Of a stretch of 64,000 bases of DNA, positions 26,266 through 35,936 are shown one piece after another. Under the pieces are notes generated by a model, which saw only the letters and a program-made list of their open reading frames with translations, had not been told where the DNA came from and searched no databases. The stretch is from the NCBI RefSeq assembly GCF_900545795.1, contig NZ_URAR01000005.1, positions 62,001 through 126,000 on the forward strand, read 5' to 3'. The DNA is from an uncultured Veillonella sp. Its GTDB lineage: Bacteria > Bacillota > Negativicutes > Veillonellales > Veillonellaceae. Each line of letters opens with the position of its first letter. Positions within the stretch are counted from its first letter, which is position 1. Made by a program: the position numbers and the translations under genes.

Positions 26266-26604
26266 TTACCGAGCGGCTTTCAAACTTAGTGCCATCTCTT
26301 CAGTTAACCCATTGGCTGCTAAAACATAAGTTTTTAAATTGCCCCGTTCTAAAGCCAGTTTCATGACGGGCACTTCAAAGGGATCTAATAGAACGGACAT
26401 AAGACATGAACCATCATTAACATATCCAGCAATGGCTTCGCCCATTTTAGGGTCTAAGGTTTCCCTTTTTACTATAGAGCAAAACTCTTCCATCATACCT
26501 TTCACAGCTTCGGCACAAAGCTCTCGGTCTGATTTATATTGTTCAGCCTTGTCTACTTCAATATCATAAATATCAACCTTTACAGTTTGCTTAGACTGAG
26601 ACAT
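26266..26604 (-). CDS. unknown protein, 112 residues, coupled to M18 aminopeptidase
   Basis: I do not recognise this protein. It is soluble and acidic, with two parts: SDRELCAEAVKGMMEEFCSIVKRE (helical) and CLMSVLLDPFEVPVMKLALERGNLKTYVLAANGLTEEMA. There is no signal or membrane segment. Its ATG overlaps the aminopeptidase stop (TAATG), so the two proteins are probably made in fixed ratio and may work together. Three cysteines are present, with no obvious metal-site spacing. Confidence 0.65.
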   Translation of the reverse strand: MSQSKQTVKVDIYDIEVDKAEQYKSDRELCAEAVKGMMEEFCSIVKRETLDPKMGEAIAGYVNDGSCLMSVLLDPFEVPVMKLALERGNLKTYVLAANGLTEEMALSLKAAR

Positions 26605-27998
26605 TATTTTAAATCCTCACCCTTAGTCTGTAAAAAGGCTACATAGCATTTTTTAGCTTCATAAATATCGGCTTTACTTGTTACTTCCCAAGGCGCATGC
26701 ATGCTGAGTACCGCTACACCACAGTCAATAACATTCATGCCGTATAGAGCCATGATATAAGCAATCGTACCGCCCCCACCAAGGTCTACGCGGCCAAGCT
26801 CTGCCGTTTGGAAGAATACTTTGTTTTCATCCATAACACGGCGAATAAAGCTCATGTATTCAGCATTAGCATCATTAGAACCAGATTTACCACGAGCACC
26901 AGTGAATTTATTGAATACTACACCTTTACCCAAGAAGGCAGAGTTTTTAGTTTCAAATGCAGATGCATAAAGAGGATCAAAACCAGCGCTTACATCAGAA
27001 GACAACATACGGCTTCGTTCCAAAGTGCGGCGCACTGCTAATGGAGATGTTAAGCCCGCTGCTTCAAGAAGCTCAGCTACAACATTTTCAAACCAACGAG
27101 ATTGCATACCTGTAGCACCTACAGAGCCAATTTCTTCTTTATCAACTAATAAAGTACAAGTAGTTCGTTCTACCTTATCAACTTCTAGCATAGCTGCTAA
27201 AGATGTGTAAGCACATACGCGGTCATCTTGGCCGTAAGCAATAATCATGCTGCGGTCAAAGCCCATTTCACGCGCTTTACCAGCTGGTACGATTTCAAGC
27301 TCTGCAGACAGTAAATCTTCTTCCGTAAAATTATATTCTTTTTCAAAAATATCATTTAAGAATTTACTTACCCCTTCTTTTAACTCCCCTTTAACAGGAC
27401 GGCTACCGATGAGAAGGTCTAAGTTTTCACCTTCAATTACTTTAGCCGCTTTCTTTTCCATTTGTTCTTGCCCTAAATGTGGCAATAAATCTGTTACACA
27501 AAATACTGGATCAGTTTCTTTTTCGCCAATGGAAATAGGAATTACTGTGCCATCTTTCTTAACTACTACACCATGTAAAGCTAAAGGCATAGCCACCCAT
27601 TGATATTTTTTAATGCCCCCATAATAATGAGTATCTAAGAAAGCTAGATTGTCTTTTTCATATAGTGGATTCTGTTTAACATCTAAACGTGGAGAGTCAA
27701 TATGAGCCCCTAAAATGTTAAATCCATCTTCTAAATCTTCATTGCCAATATTAAATAAGGCAATAATTTTCTTCATATGCACTGCATATACTTTGTCGCC
27801 TGGTTTAATACTTTCTTTAGCAAGTAATACATCGCGAAGGTTTTTATATCCTTTAGCTTCTGCTTGACGAATCGTTTCATCAATACATTCGCGCTCAGTT
27901 TTACCTATATTTAAGAAATCCATGTACTCTTTACTTAACTGCTCCACAGCTTGTAAATCAGCTTCACTATAATCATGCCACGCATATTTGCGTTCCAT
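26604..27998 (-). CDS. M18 family aminopeptidase (464-residue type)
   Basis: Zinc aminopeptidase of the M18 (aspartyl aminopeptidase) family. Metal and catalytic segments are ILGAHIDSPRLDVKQNP (His and Asp ligands near residues 93-95), LLVDKEEIGSVGATGMQ (catalytic/ligand glutamates) and SSDVSAGFDP; a C-terminal histidine is in AVLSMHAPWEV. It is cytoplasmic and would trim acidic or other N-terminal residues from peptides. A second, more distant M18 enzyme is at 59435-60727. The 112-residue unknown gene overlaps its stop. Confidence 0.92.
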   Translation of the reverse strand: MERKYAWHDYSEADLQAVEQLSKEYMDFLNIGKTERECIDETIRQAEAKGYKNLRDVLLAKESIKPGDKVYAVHMKKIIALFNIGNEDLEDGFNILGAHIDSPRLDVKQNPLYEKDNLAFLDTHYYGGIKKYQWVAMPLALHGVVVKKDGTVIPISIGEKETDPVFCVTDLLPHLGQEQMEKKAAKVIEGENLDLLIGSRPVKGELKEGVSKFLNDIFEKEYNFTEEDLLSAELEIVPAGKAREMGFDRSMIIAYGQDDRVCAYTSLAAMLEVDKVERTTCTLLVDKEEIGSVGATGMQSRWFENVVAELLEAAGLTSPLAVRRTLERSRMLSSDVSAGFDPLYASAFETKNSAFLGKGVVFNKFTGARGKSGSNDANAEYMSFIRRVMDENKVFFQTAELGRVDLGGGGTIAYIMALYGMNVIDCGVAVLSMHAPWEVTSKADIYEAKKCYVAFLQTKGEDLK

Positions 27999-28077
27999 AA
28001 TAACACCATCCTTTATACAAAAATAAAATAATAATTTTTTAATATCAAATATCTACATTGAATATGTTAGCTTGTTA

Positions 28078-29082
28078 TCACTTTGAAGTTGTTTTGATTT
28101 CAGCTTGCTCTCGTTCTTTTTGCTTTTGAGCTAACCGCTTTAAATAGGCCTCTTCTTTACGGCGATTCACTTCAGTACGCTCTTTATAGAGAGTATGTAG
28201 CTTTTCTGGCGCCTCTGTAAGCATTTTAGTTACATAAAAACGCAATATGCCACCTTTTCTCATCTGTTTGCCAATGCGCCAATGAACAGCAAATTCACCA
28301 TGATGTGGGCAGCGGCCTAAGGATATAAATTTATCCCCTGACAAGCGCTGAATCTTTTTTAAATTAAGCAAGCTTTGACAATATGGACAATGCGCCTTAT
28401 TAACGCGTCGATCATGAAAAACTTGCCGTTTATCCTGAAAGTTTTCATAAATAAAAAAGCTTAATTCATCAGGAAAATAGGCCGGTGCATATACTTTTTT
28501 TATAATCTCATCATATTGTTCAATTCCCTGTTTAAAGGGAATAGCCTTGCATATACGGCCTGTAAAAATTGAGTCATGTAGCGCATTATGAGCTGTCAGT
28601 TCATCACTGGAAATGCCAAGTTCTTCCATAGCTTTGACTAAGGCCACTTGCTTGGAGTCACCATGCACTAAATGAGCAAACAAAAGTTGAGCATCATACC
28701 ATGGCCGTATGCCATGTGTTGTAAGGCCATGCAATTTTAAATTTTCTCGAAGCATGACGATATCGTCTGAGCCCCAAGTTAATAAAATAGAATCGTCTCC
28801 ACACCAGCTTTCAAATTGCCTATAGGCCGTAGGAAAACTAAGTCCCATAGACAAGTCTTGCGCTGTAATATGCGTGAGCTCTTCTACATGCTTATGCATC
28901 TTAGTTAAATACTGTGGTTTGACCAACAAATTTAAGCTATCCACATGTTCTAATTCTTCATCTAGTTTGATAGCTCCAATTTGAATAATTTCCCCTGATA
29001 CGGGAAGCCCCGTGCGCTTCATAAACCCAATATCATTGGCAAATGGTTGGTTCCACTCTAAATCAAAAATTATATAATTCAT
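28078..29082 (-). CDS. DEDDh 3'-5' exonuclease with C-terminal zinc-ribbon-like region
   Basis: Residues 1-180 form an RNase T/epsilon-type exonuclease. Exo I is IIFDLEWNQP (D-x-E), Exo II lies near LLTWGSDDIVML, and Exo III is HNALHDSIFTGR with its histidine and aspartate. It resembles the KapD/sporulation-inhibitor exonuclease group. The C-terminal half has CPYCQSLLNLK...GRCPHHGEF, a probable Cys/His zinc ribbon, then a charged coiled tail (EAYLKRLAQKQKEREQAE). The exact substrate is unknown. Its ATG overlaps the stop of the GT9 pseudogene (TAATG). Confidence 0.85.
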   Translation of the reverse strand: MNYIIFDLEWNQPFANDIGFMKRTGLPVSGEIIQIGAIKLDEELEHVDSLNLLVKPQYLTKMHKHVEELTHITAQDLSMGLSFPTAYRQFESWCGDDSILLTWGSDDIVMLRENLKLHGLTTHGIRPWYDAQLLFAHLVHGDSKQVALVKAMEELGISSDELTAHNALHDSIFTGRICKAIPFKQGIEQYDEIIKKVYAPAYFPDELSFFIYENFQDKRQVFHDRRVNKAHCPYCQSLLNLKKIQRLSGDKFISLGRCPHHGEFAVHWRIGKQMRKGGILRFYVTKMLTEAPEKLHTLYKERTEVNRRKEEAYLKRLAQKQKEREQAEIKTTSK

Positions 29083-30169
29083 TATATGTCCTCATTACAG
29101 GTTTCTTGTAAGAGCGTCTGTGCTGCTTCAATTACAGCCTCTTTAGTTATGACACTAACACCTTTATATTTTCCTTCTTTAATAATTTGTTTCATGCTCT
29201 TGCCAATTTCATACTGATCCATTGATTCTAGCACAATACAATTATTCGTATAAGGTCCATAAAATTTAGGATTTGAAGGCCCATATAAAGCCACTAGTGG
29301 CACGCGCTGACTAACAGCTACATGCATAGGACCAGAATCATTTGTAATAAATAAATTACAATGGCGTATAGCAGCGGCTAGTTCGCCTAAGCCAAAGGCA
29401 CCAGTAGCAACAATAGGCGTATGATTCATATGATTGACTACATCACGCACCATATCTACATCCATAGGCCCACCAAAGAATACTACCTTATAACCTTTTT
29501 GACAAAAGAAATCTGCCACCTCAGCAAATCGTTCCTTTGGCCAGCGTTTTTCTGGTACAGCGCTTCCTACATTAAACCCAATCAACGTATCAACATCGGA
29601 TACGCCATGACTTTCATAAAAGTTTCGTACTGCTTCATCCCATTGCGAACAGCTATATATTTCTAAGCCTTTATTGGATATATCTTGTACACCTAATTGC
29701 TCCAATACATTGATATACATATCAGCAGCGTGACGAGTTTTTCTATCAAGCCTTGTATATTTTGACATAAAAGGTCTAAATAAAAAATGACTCATCTTTC
29801 TGGTGATTTCGTGTCCCTGTGCGTTGGTGGTTAGTATGCCGCGCCAATTTCATAGGCTAAGAAACTAGTGCGCTCATTAGGATGTAAGTTAATAACTATA
29901 TCAACAGGTCTCCCTACAACGTTCTTAATCGATTTACCAATGCGACGTAAAGCACCTATACTATTATGACGGCCTTTTTTATCCACTGTAATAATCGTAT
30001 CAATATTGGGATTATATTGCATAACTTCTTTTAGTTTTTCATCCATCACATATGTAATATGGCTATGTGGTGCCGCTTTTCTCAAAACATGCAAAAAAGG
30101 TGTAGTCAAAATGACATCGCCTAAATGCATCAAAAACGTAACCACAATATGTTTATGATCAAAATCCAT
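29082..30169 (-). pseudogene. GT9 heptosyltransferase gene split by a frameshift
   Basis: Two consecutive frames make one GT9 glycosyltransferase. The first (30169-29831, 112 residues) has the N-terminal HIVVTFLMHLGDVILTTPFLH and DIVINLHPNERTSFLAYEIGAAY, then stops at TAA (29831-29833). The second frame is open through the junction and reads LTTNAQGHEITRKMSHFLF. It then gives the C-terminal half (GFNVGSAVPEKRWPKERFAEV, ITNDSGPMHVAVSQRVPLVALYGPSNPKFYGPY). One base missing near 29834-29838 would join them. No homopolymer lies at the site. It is either a recent loss of an LPS-core transferase or a sequencing error. Confidence 0.85.
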
Positions 30170-30179
30170 AAAGTACTCC

Positions 30180-31208
30180 TCAATTCGTAGATAGTTCTAA
30201 TATTGGCTTCACTTCGTCCATTACTTGATCTACAGTAATTTGAGCCATACATTCGGGATCATCAATTAAAGGCTCCTCTACAGTAGCTCTAGAAGTAGGC
30301 GATTTTATAATATGCACATAAGATCCCCCATAAGGACCGGTTCTATCTGGTGAAGTAGGGCCAAACAAAGCGATTAACGGCCGTTTCAAAGCATTTGCAA
30401 TATGCAAAGGTCCCGTATCAGCACTAATATAAAGGGCACTATGCCCAATAAGTTCTATTAATTCCAGTAGATTAGTCTGCCCAATCATATTAACTACCTG
30501 TGAAGAGGTCGCCACGGACTTTATGGACTCGCCTTTACTAGCATCATTAGGAGCGCCAATTAAAACGACCGGCAAGCCTGCTTCACTTAATCGAGTAGCT
30601 AACTGTGCAAAATTCCCTATAGGCCACTCTTTTACAGCCCAACGCGCACCAGGTGCTACCACAATATAAGGATGATCCATAGAAAGACCTCGGGCCTCTA
30701 GTTTGGCTCGTACAGATTGAGCAGCCTCTTCAGAGCGACGTAAAGGGAATTCAATGGAATCAACTCGTCCGCCTAAAGCGCGCACTGTATCTAAATAGCG
30801 CTCAATAACATGTCCATATTGATTGGGTCCAACCAAGGCCTTATTAACTAATTTACTTCCTTCGCGGAGCTCCCAATAACCATATTTTTCTTTTGCCCCA
30901 CTTAAAAAAGCTACAATGGCACTCTTAGCTAAGCATTGTAAGTCTAAACACATATCAAACTGGCGACTCTGAAGTTCACGGCGCAATTCGAGTAAATAAG
31001 AAATAGATTTTAATTTTTTCTTATTGATATACAGTACTTCATCAATATAAGGTTCACCCGGTAATACAGCACTGAATTGCTCATGAACTGCCCAAGTTAT
31101 TTTAGCTTGTGGCCAATTTTGACGAATTGCATGTAAAGTAGGTAATGCATGAATGACATCGCCTAAAGAGCTCATTTTTATAATCAATATATTTTTATAG
31201 TCTTTCAC
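30180..31208 (-). CDS. GT9 lipopolysaccharide heptosyltransferase (WaaC/WaaF-like)
   Basis: The 342-residue GT9 enzyme transfers heptose from ADP-heptose to lipid A-Kdo or inner core at the cytoplasmic face. N-terminal NILIIKMSSLGDVIHALPTLHAIRQNWPQAKITWAV and acceptor-site region VDLQCLAKSA-like (DLQCLAKSAIVAFLSGAKEKYGY) match WaaC most closely. The C-terminal donor site is VAPGARWAVKEWPIGNFAQL and SADTGPLHIANALKRPLIALFGPTSPDRTGPYG. The start is GTG at 31208, five bases after AGGAGG. It lies between gmhB and the broken GT9 gene. Confidence 0.9.
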   Translation of the reverse strand: MKDYKNILIIKMSSLGDVIHALPTLHAIRQNWPQAKITWAVHEQFSAVLPGEPYIDEVLYINKKKLKSISYLLELRRELQSRQFDMCLDLQCLAKSAIVAFLSGAKEKYGYWELREGSKLVNKALVGPNQYGHVIERYLDTVRALGGRVDSIEFPLRRSEEAAQSVRAKLEARGLSMDHPYIVVAPGARWAVKEWPIGNFAQLATRLSEAGLPVVLIGAPNDASKGESIKSVATSSQVVNMIGQTNLLELIELIGHSALYISADTGPLHIANALKRPLIALFGPTSPDRTGPYGGSYVHIIKSPTSRATVEEPLIDDPECMAQITVDQVMDEVKPILELSTN

Positions 31209-31217
31209 GATGACCTC

Positions 31218-31757
31218 CTACTCTTTAGCCATTGTACTTTCATCAGTTAGTTCCTGGCGCTCTTTTAAAATGCGCTGCACTAAGGGCAATAGATTATCTT
31301 CTGTGTGTAAATACCCTTTCATGCCTGCCGCCTCAGCAGCCTTTACATCAGTCTCCTTGTCGCCAATTAAGAAACTTTTCGCCACATCTATTTCATAATC
31401 TTCACAGGCTTGTAATATCATACCTGGTTTTGGCTTGCGACAATCACAAGCTTTTGTATACTCTGGAACAAGGCCCTTTTCATGATGAGGACAATAATAA
31501 AAGGTTAAAATGGGGGCCCCCACCTTAGCTAATTGGTCCCCCATATACTGATGTAATGCCTGCACATCGGCTTCTGTATAATACCCACGAGCTACACCAC
31601 TTTGATTGGTCACTACAATTAAATCATAACCTGCTTTAACAGCCAATGCTAACGCTTCCTTAGCACCAGGGAAAAAAGTTAAGTCTTCAATGCGATACAA
31701 ATAATTTACATCTACATTAATGACACCATCGCGATCTAAAAACATAGCTTTTCTCAC
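31218..31757 (-). CDS. gmhB: D-glycero-beta-D-manno-heptose-1,7-bisphosphate 7-phosphatase
   Basis: The 179-residue HAD phosphatase has motif I FLDRDGVINVD, motif II VVTNQSGVARGYY, the zinc-binding loop of GmhB (YYCPHHEKGL...ACDCRKPKPGM) and motif IV SFLIGDKETDVKAAEAAGM. It removes the C7 phosphate in ADP-heptose synthesis. The start is GTG at 31757 after GGGAGGTACTTT. It is separated from hldD by a 164-base gap with short repeats, which may hold a separate promoter. Confidence 0.93.
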   Translation of the reverse strand: MRKAMFLDRDGVINVDVNYLYRIEDLTFFPGAKEALALAVKAGYDLIVVTNQSGVARGYYTEADVQALHQYMGDQLAKVGAPILTFYYCPHHEKGLVPEYTKACDCRKPKPGMILQACEDYEIDVAKSFLIGDKETDVKAAEAAGMKGYLHTEDNLLPLVQRILKERQELTDESTMAKE

Positions 31758-31921
31758 AAAGTACCTCCCACATCGTAATTTATATAAAAAAACTAATCTA
31801 ATGGTTATGACATAAAACGCTATTAATACACAAAGCTCTATTAATACACTAGCAATGGCTAATATACTCGAAATGGTTAATTCACTAGTAACTTCACTAG
31901 TAGCTTTTCATACACTACTTA
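31758..31921. repeat. degenerate short repeats between gmhB and hldD
   Basis: CTATTAATACAC occurs at 31820-31831 and 31838-31849. TTCACTAGTA occurs at 31881-31890 and 31893-31902. No gene is seen. Confidence 0.65.
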
Positions 31922-32887
31922 TTAGCGCACATAGCCTTCATTGTGGTCTAATAGTTCACAATATTCTGCTACAGCATCTTCTAAATTAGTAAAGCCTTTA
32001 TCGTAACCAACGCTCATAAGTTTTGTTGTATCAGCTTCAGTAAAGCTTTGATATTTTCCTTTTAAAACTTCTGGGAATGGAATATAGCGCAAAGAACCGG
32101 ACCCATTGTATTTAATAACGGCATTCATAAAGCGATTAAAGCTCTTAGCTTCGCCCGTACCACAGTTAAAAATACCACTGATTTCTGGATGCTCCCAGAA
32201 GAAGAAGTTTACATTAACTACATCATTCACATAGATAAAATCGCGCACTTGCTCGCCATTGCCATAGCCATCAGTGCCTTCAAAAAGCGTAATTTCTCCA
32301 GTTTCACGAAGTTTATAGAACATTTGGCTCACTAAAGAGGCCATATTCCCCTTGTGATTTTCATTAGGACCAAAAACGTTAAAATAACGTAAGCCCACTA
32401 CTTGAGATTGCAAATGCTTTTCAAAACGACGAAGATAGCGGTCGAAGAATAATTTTGAATACGCATAAGGATTCAAAGCTTCTTCGCAAGCGGGATCTTC
32501 TTTAAAACCATTTGTTCCATGACCATAGGTAGATGCCGATGATGCATAAATAAATGGCACACGACGCTCTTGGCAATAATGGAATAAATTCTTGGTTCCT
32601 TCAAAGTTATTTTTCATCATATAGCGACCATCGTAGTTCATTGTATCCGCACAAGCACCTTCATGGAAAATAACTTCAATAGGCCCTACATCAAAGCAAT
32701 TATCGGCTACAGCTGCATCAAAGTCTTCACAGTCAATATAGTCATAGAAATCCAGCATCTGTAAGTTTTTAATTTTACTACCATCAGTTAAATCATCAAC
32801 GATTAAAATATCATTGCGACCACGATTATTTAATTGCTTTACAATATTGCTGCCTATAAAGCCAGCCCCACCAGTTACGATAATCAT
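31922..32887 (-). CDS. hldD: ADP-L-glycero-D-manno-heptose 6-epimerase
   Basis: Extended short-chain dehydrogenase of 321 residues that makes the L,D-heptose donor. It has the Rossmann motif VTGGAGFIGSNIVKQL, the HldD-typical IVDDLTDGSKIKNLQ, IFHEGACADT, SSASTYG with the catalytic Ser/Thr, and YAYSKLFFD (Tyr-x3-Lys) near residue 142. Its ATG overlaps the hldE stop by 4 bases (ATGA), so the two are translationally coupled. Confidence 0.95.
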   Translation of the reverse strand: MIIVTGGAGFIGSNIVKQLNNRGRNDILIVDDLTDGSKIKNLQMLDFYDYIDCEDFDAAVADNCFDVGPIEVIFHEGACADTMNYDGRYMMKNNFEGTKNLFHYCQERRVPFIYASSASTYGHGTNGFKEDPACEEALNPYAYSKLFFDRYLRRFEKHLQSQVVGLRYFNVFGPNENHKGNMASLVSQMFYKLRETGEITLFEGTDGYGNGEQVRDFIYVNDVVNVNFFFWEHPEISGIFNCGTGEAKSFNRFMNAVIKYNGSGSLRYIPFPEVLKGKYQSFTEADTTKLMSVGYDKGFTNLEDAVAEYCELLDHNEGYVR

Positions 32888-34365
32888 AATAAGCCCTCCT
32901 GAACCAAGGATTTAATTTTTTCAATTATGCCCGTAGTAGAATATCCATCCTTAAATGGTAAAATCACTACTTTATCTACAAATTCACGGCCAATTACGTC
33001 CTCAGCCTTATAATCGCCACCTTTGACTAAAATATTTGGTCGCAATTGACTGAGGAGTTCACTTGGCGTATCTTCATTAAATATTACTACTCCATCTACA
33101 AAGCCTAGAGCACGCATTAAATCAGCGCGAGCGTCCTCATTATTAATAGGGCGTGCTGCTCCTTTTAGACGTTTTACAGAAGCATCAGAATTAAGCCCCA
33201 CAATTAAATGGTCCCCTAATTTAGCAGCATCGCGTAAATACGATATATGACCACTATGTAAAATGTCAAAGCAACCATTAGTAAATACAACGGTAGCCCC
33301 TTCATTTTGCCATTGACGAACCTTTTGTGCCATGTCCTGAGCCGTACATGTTGTCATAGTTTCTGAGTTTCGTTCCCGAATATGTTGCCACAAATCGAGA
33401 AGCTCTTGACGATGAATAGGATAAGTCCCTATTTTAGACACTACAACTCCGGCTGCTGCATTGGCTACATGAAGAGTAGCTCTCACTGTAAGCCCTGCTG
33501 CCATAGCCGTTAAAATCATGGCCACTACGGTATCACCAGCACCACTTACATCAAATACTTCCTGTTGCGTAGCTGGATTATGCCACACTTGACCAGTTTT
33601 ACTTACTACCGTAATCCCCTTGGCAGAGCGAGTAGCCACGACATAGTCAAAGGCAATATCCTTTAACACCTGTCCTGCCGCCTCTACAATACCTGCATCT
33701 GTATTGGCAAGCTCACGGCCTACACATTCACCTAACTCTTTTACATTAGGAGTAATGAAGGTAGCCCCTGCATATTTGGTCCAATCAGACCCCTTAGGAT
33801 CTACAATCGTCTTAATTCCCTTTGATTTAGCAAACTCAATAACTGACTTCAATAAGGCTGGTGTGCACACGCCCTTGCCATAATCGGATATGACAATACC
33901 GTCTAAGCCTTCTGCACTAATTGATTCAAGCCAAGACAAGAAAAAGGCTTCTTCTTGCTCTTCAATTAATTTAGGCTCCTCAAAATCTAAACGCAACATC
34001 TGTTGACGGCCACCAATAATACGCATTTTAGTCGTTGTTTGTCGCGTCTCACTGTGCAGTATGCCACTTTGATCAATATGTTTTTCTTTTAACATAGTAC
34101 TTAAAATAGCACCATGTGCATCGGCACCCGCTATGCCACCTAAGTACACCTGACAATCAAGGCCAGCTAAATTGGCAGCCACATTGGCCGCCCCACCTAA
34201 TACTTCGCGCACTTCTTCCACGCGATTGACTGGCACAGGCGCTTCTGGAGAAATTCGGCCCACTTCGCCAAACACATAGCGGTCCACCATAATATCACCA
34301 ATAACAGCTACACGCATTTCTGGCAATTTTTGAATTAAAAAGTCATTTATGGTTTTACTAATCAT
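32884..34365 (-). CDS. hldE: bifunctional heptose-7-phosphate kinase/heptose-1-phosphate adenylyltransferase
   Basis: The 493-residue protein fuses both HldE activities. Residues 1-330 are a PfkB/ribokinase-type kinase (VFGEVGRISPEAPVPV, GGAANVAANLAGL, DPKGSDWTKY, and the anion-hole motif VSGAGDTVVAMI). Residues 345-493 are a nucleotidyltransferase (VFTNGCFDILHSGHISYLRDAAKLGDHLIVGLNSD). It phosphorylates heptose 7-phosphate at C1 and, after GmhB, attaches AMP. It lies between gmhA (9 bases) and hldD (overlap). Confidence 0.96.
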   Translation of the reverse strand: MISKTINDFLIQKLPEMRVAVIGDIMVDRYVFGEVGRISPEAPVPVNRVEEVREVLGGAANVAANLAGLDCQVYLGGIAGADAHGAILSTMLKEKHIDQSGILHSETRQTTTKMRIIGGRQQMLRLDFEEPKLIEEQEEAFFLSWLESISAEGLDGIVISDYGKGVCTPALLKSVIEFAKSKGIKTIVDPKGSDWTKYAGATFITPNVKELGECVGRELANTDAGIVEAAGQVLKDIAFDYVVATRSAKGITVVSKTGQVWHNPATQQEVFDVSGAGDTVVAMILTAMAAGLTVRATLHVANAAAGVVVSKIGTYPIHRQELLDLWQHIRERNSETMTTCTAQDMAQKVRQWQNEGATVVFTNGCFDILHSGHISYLRDAAKLGDHLIVGLNSDASVKRLKGAARPINNEDARADLMRALGFVDGVVIFNEDTPSELLSQLRPNILVKGGDYKAEDVIGREFVDKVVILPFKDGYSTTGIIEKIKSLVQEGLL

Positions 34366-34374
34366 AGTATAAAA

Positions 34375-34953
34375 TCAATACCCTTCTTCAATGAGTTCGC
34401 AAATAATATGGCCAATTAAAATATGCATCTCCTGAATGCGTGCTGTTACCTTAGAAGGAATGGCCAATGTAATATCACAGAGCTCGCGCATTTTGCCGCC
34501 ACCTTCACCAGTAAAGCCTATGGTATGAAGCCCCATAGTTCTAGCTAGTTCTACCGCCTTAACTACATTGCCACTATTACCGGAAGTAGAGATGCCAATG
34601 AGTACATCCCCTACACGGCCTAGACCAGCCACTTGACGCTTAAAAATTTCATCATAGCCATAGTCATTGCCTACAGCGGTCAAAATAGAAGTATCTGTAG
34701 TCAAGGCAATTGCTGGCATGGAAACGCGCTCTTTTTGAAATCGGCCCACTAATTCAGCCGCTAAATGTTGCGAATCAGCAGCTGAACCACCATTGCCACA
34801 AAATAAAATTTTATTGCCATTTGCCAACGCCATCTTGCAGCGCTCTGCAATTTCTTCAATGCACTCCATTTGCTCCATGGTGCGACCAAATACGTCTAAA
34901 TGGTCTTGAAAGCGCTCCGCAATGAGTGGATTGACAGATTGTCCCTCGTTCAT
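34375..34953 (-). CDS. gmhA: sedoheptulose-7-phosphate isomerase
   Basis: SIS-domain isomerase of 192 residues, the first committed enzyme of heptose synthesis. Motifs are LFCGNGGSAADSQHLAAELVGRF and GISTSGNSGNVVKAVE, with the catalytic glutamate/histidine region AELVGR and IQEMHILIGHIICELIE. AGAGGAG lies before the ATG. It is the first heptose gene of the cluster and follows the M19 dipeptidase by 50 bases. Confidence 0.95.
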   Translation of the reverse strand: MNEGQSVNPLIAERFQDHLDVFGRTMEQMECIEEIAERCKMALANGNKILFCGNGGSAADSQHLAAELVGRFQKERVSMPAIALTTDTSILTAVGNDYGYDEIFKRQVAGLGRVGDVLIGISTSGNSGNVVKAVELARTMGLHTIGFTGEGGGKMRELCDITLAIPSKVTARIQEMHILIGHIICELIEEGY

Positions 34954-35003
34954 ATATCTCCTCTATTATTAGATTTAAATCATACTATTAAATCATAAAT
35001 AAA

Positions 35004-35936
35004 CTATTGCAAAATCTCCTTAAATACGCGTTCTGCATTAGCTCTAAAGAGCTTATCTAAATCAGCTTCACTTAAGCCAGCCGCTTTAAAGGCCTCATAT
35101 AAGCGCGGCATTTGACTTGCATCTTCTATTTCAGTAGCCGGATTAATACCATCAAAGTCTGTACCTAAGGCAACTACATCGGCGCCACCTTTTTCATAAA
35201 TATATAAACCATGGCGCACAATATCTTCAATTAAACTGATTTTTGATGTGCCTAAGAATGTATTGGCAAAATTTAAACCAATCACTCCGCCTTTATTGGC
35301 AATTAAACGAATTTCTTCATCTGTCAGATTTCGGCGATGATTTTTTAAGGCCCGCGCATTGGAATGCGACGCTATAAATGGTTTCTTTAAAATCTCACCC
35401 AATTGGAATGTTCCTGCGTCATTTAAATGTGAGCAGTCTACAATCATGCCTAATTCTTCCATATATTCTACAAATTCAATGCCTTTAGCTGTAAGCTTCT
35501 TACCTTCATGAAGCTCCCCTTGTGGAAACGTTAAGCCATTAGGAAAATTCCAGCTAATCGTAATGAGGCGCACGCCATCATCATAGGCTTTCTTTAATTT
35601 ACCTAAGTCGCCATCAAAAACCCCGGCCTCTTCCACAGATAAAAGAGCCGCCAATTTACCTTTTTTCTTAATAGCTAAAAAGTCCTCATAAGAGCGTACG
35701 AGCTCAATATGCTCCTTATACTTAGCCATTTGCTCATTAAATACTTGTAGCATAGCTTCATAGCGAGCATAAGGATCTTTTTCCTGGTCCAATTGCACAA
35801 ATAGGGCAAAGTCTTGTAATTCATAGCCACCTTTTTTTAATTTTTGAATGTCTATTTTCCAAGGATTTTCCCATAAATCGCCACTATTGGGATGGTCAAT
35901 TAACTGCATAATGGTATCGCAATGAAGATCTATCAT
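35004..35936 (-). CDS. M19 membrane-type dipeptidase
   Basis: The 310-residue protein is a zinc dipeptidase of the M19 family. It has the first metal motif DLHCDTIMQL, the bridging glutamate region LLSVEEAGVF, VDCSHLNDAGTF and ASHSNARALKNHRRNLTDEEI, and GLNFANTFLG. The second metal site and product loop are in DVVALGTDFDGI. No signal peptide is seen, so it is cytoplasmic, unlike the animal enzyme. Its ATG overlaps the nrdR stop as ATGA. Its position ahead of LPS genes may be incidental. Confidence 0.92.
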   Translation of the reverse strand: MIDLHCDTIMQLIDHPNSGDLWENPWKIDIQKLKKGGYELQDFALFVQLDQEKDPYARYEAMLQVFNEQMAKYKEHIELVRSYEDFLAIKKKGKLAALLSVEEAGVFDGDLGKLKKAYDDGVRLITISWNFPNGLTFPQGELHEGKKLTAKGIEFVEYMEELGMIVDCSHLNDAGTFQLGEILKKPFIASHSNARALKNHRRNLTDEEIRLIANKGGVIGLNFANTFLGTSKISLIEDIVRHGLYIYEKGGADVVALGTDFDGINPATEIEDASQMPRLYEAFKAAGLSEADLDKLFRANAERVFKEILQ

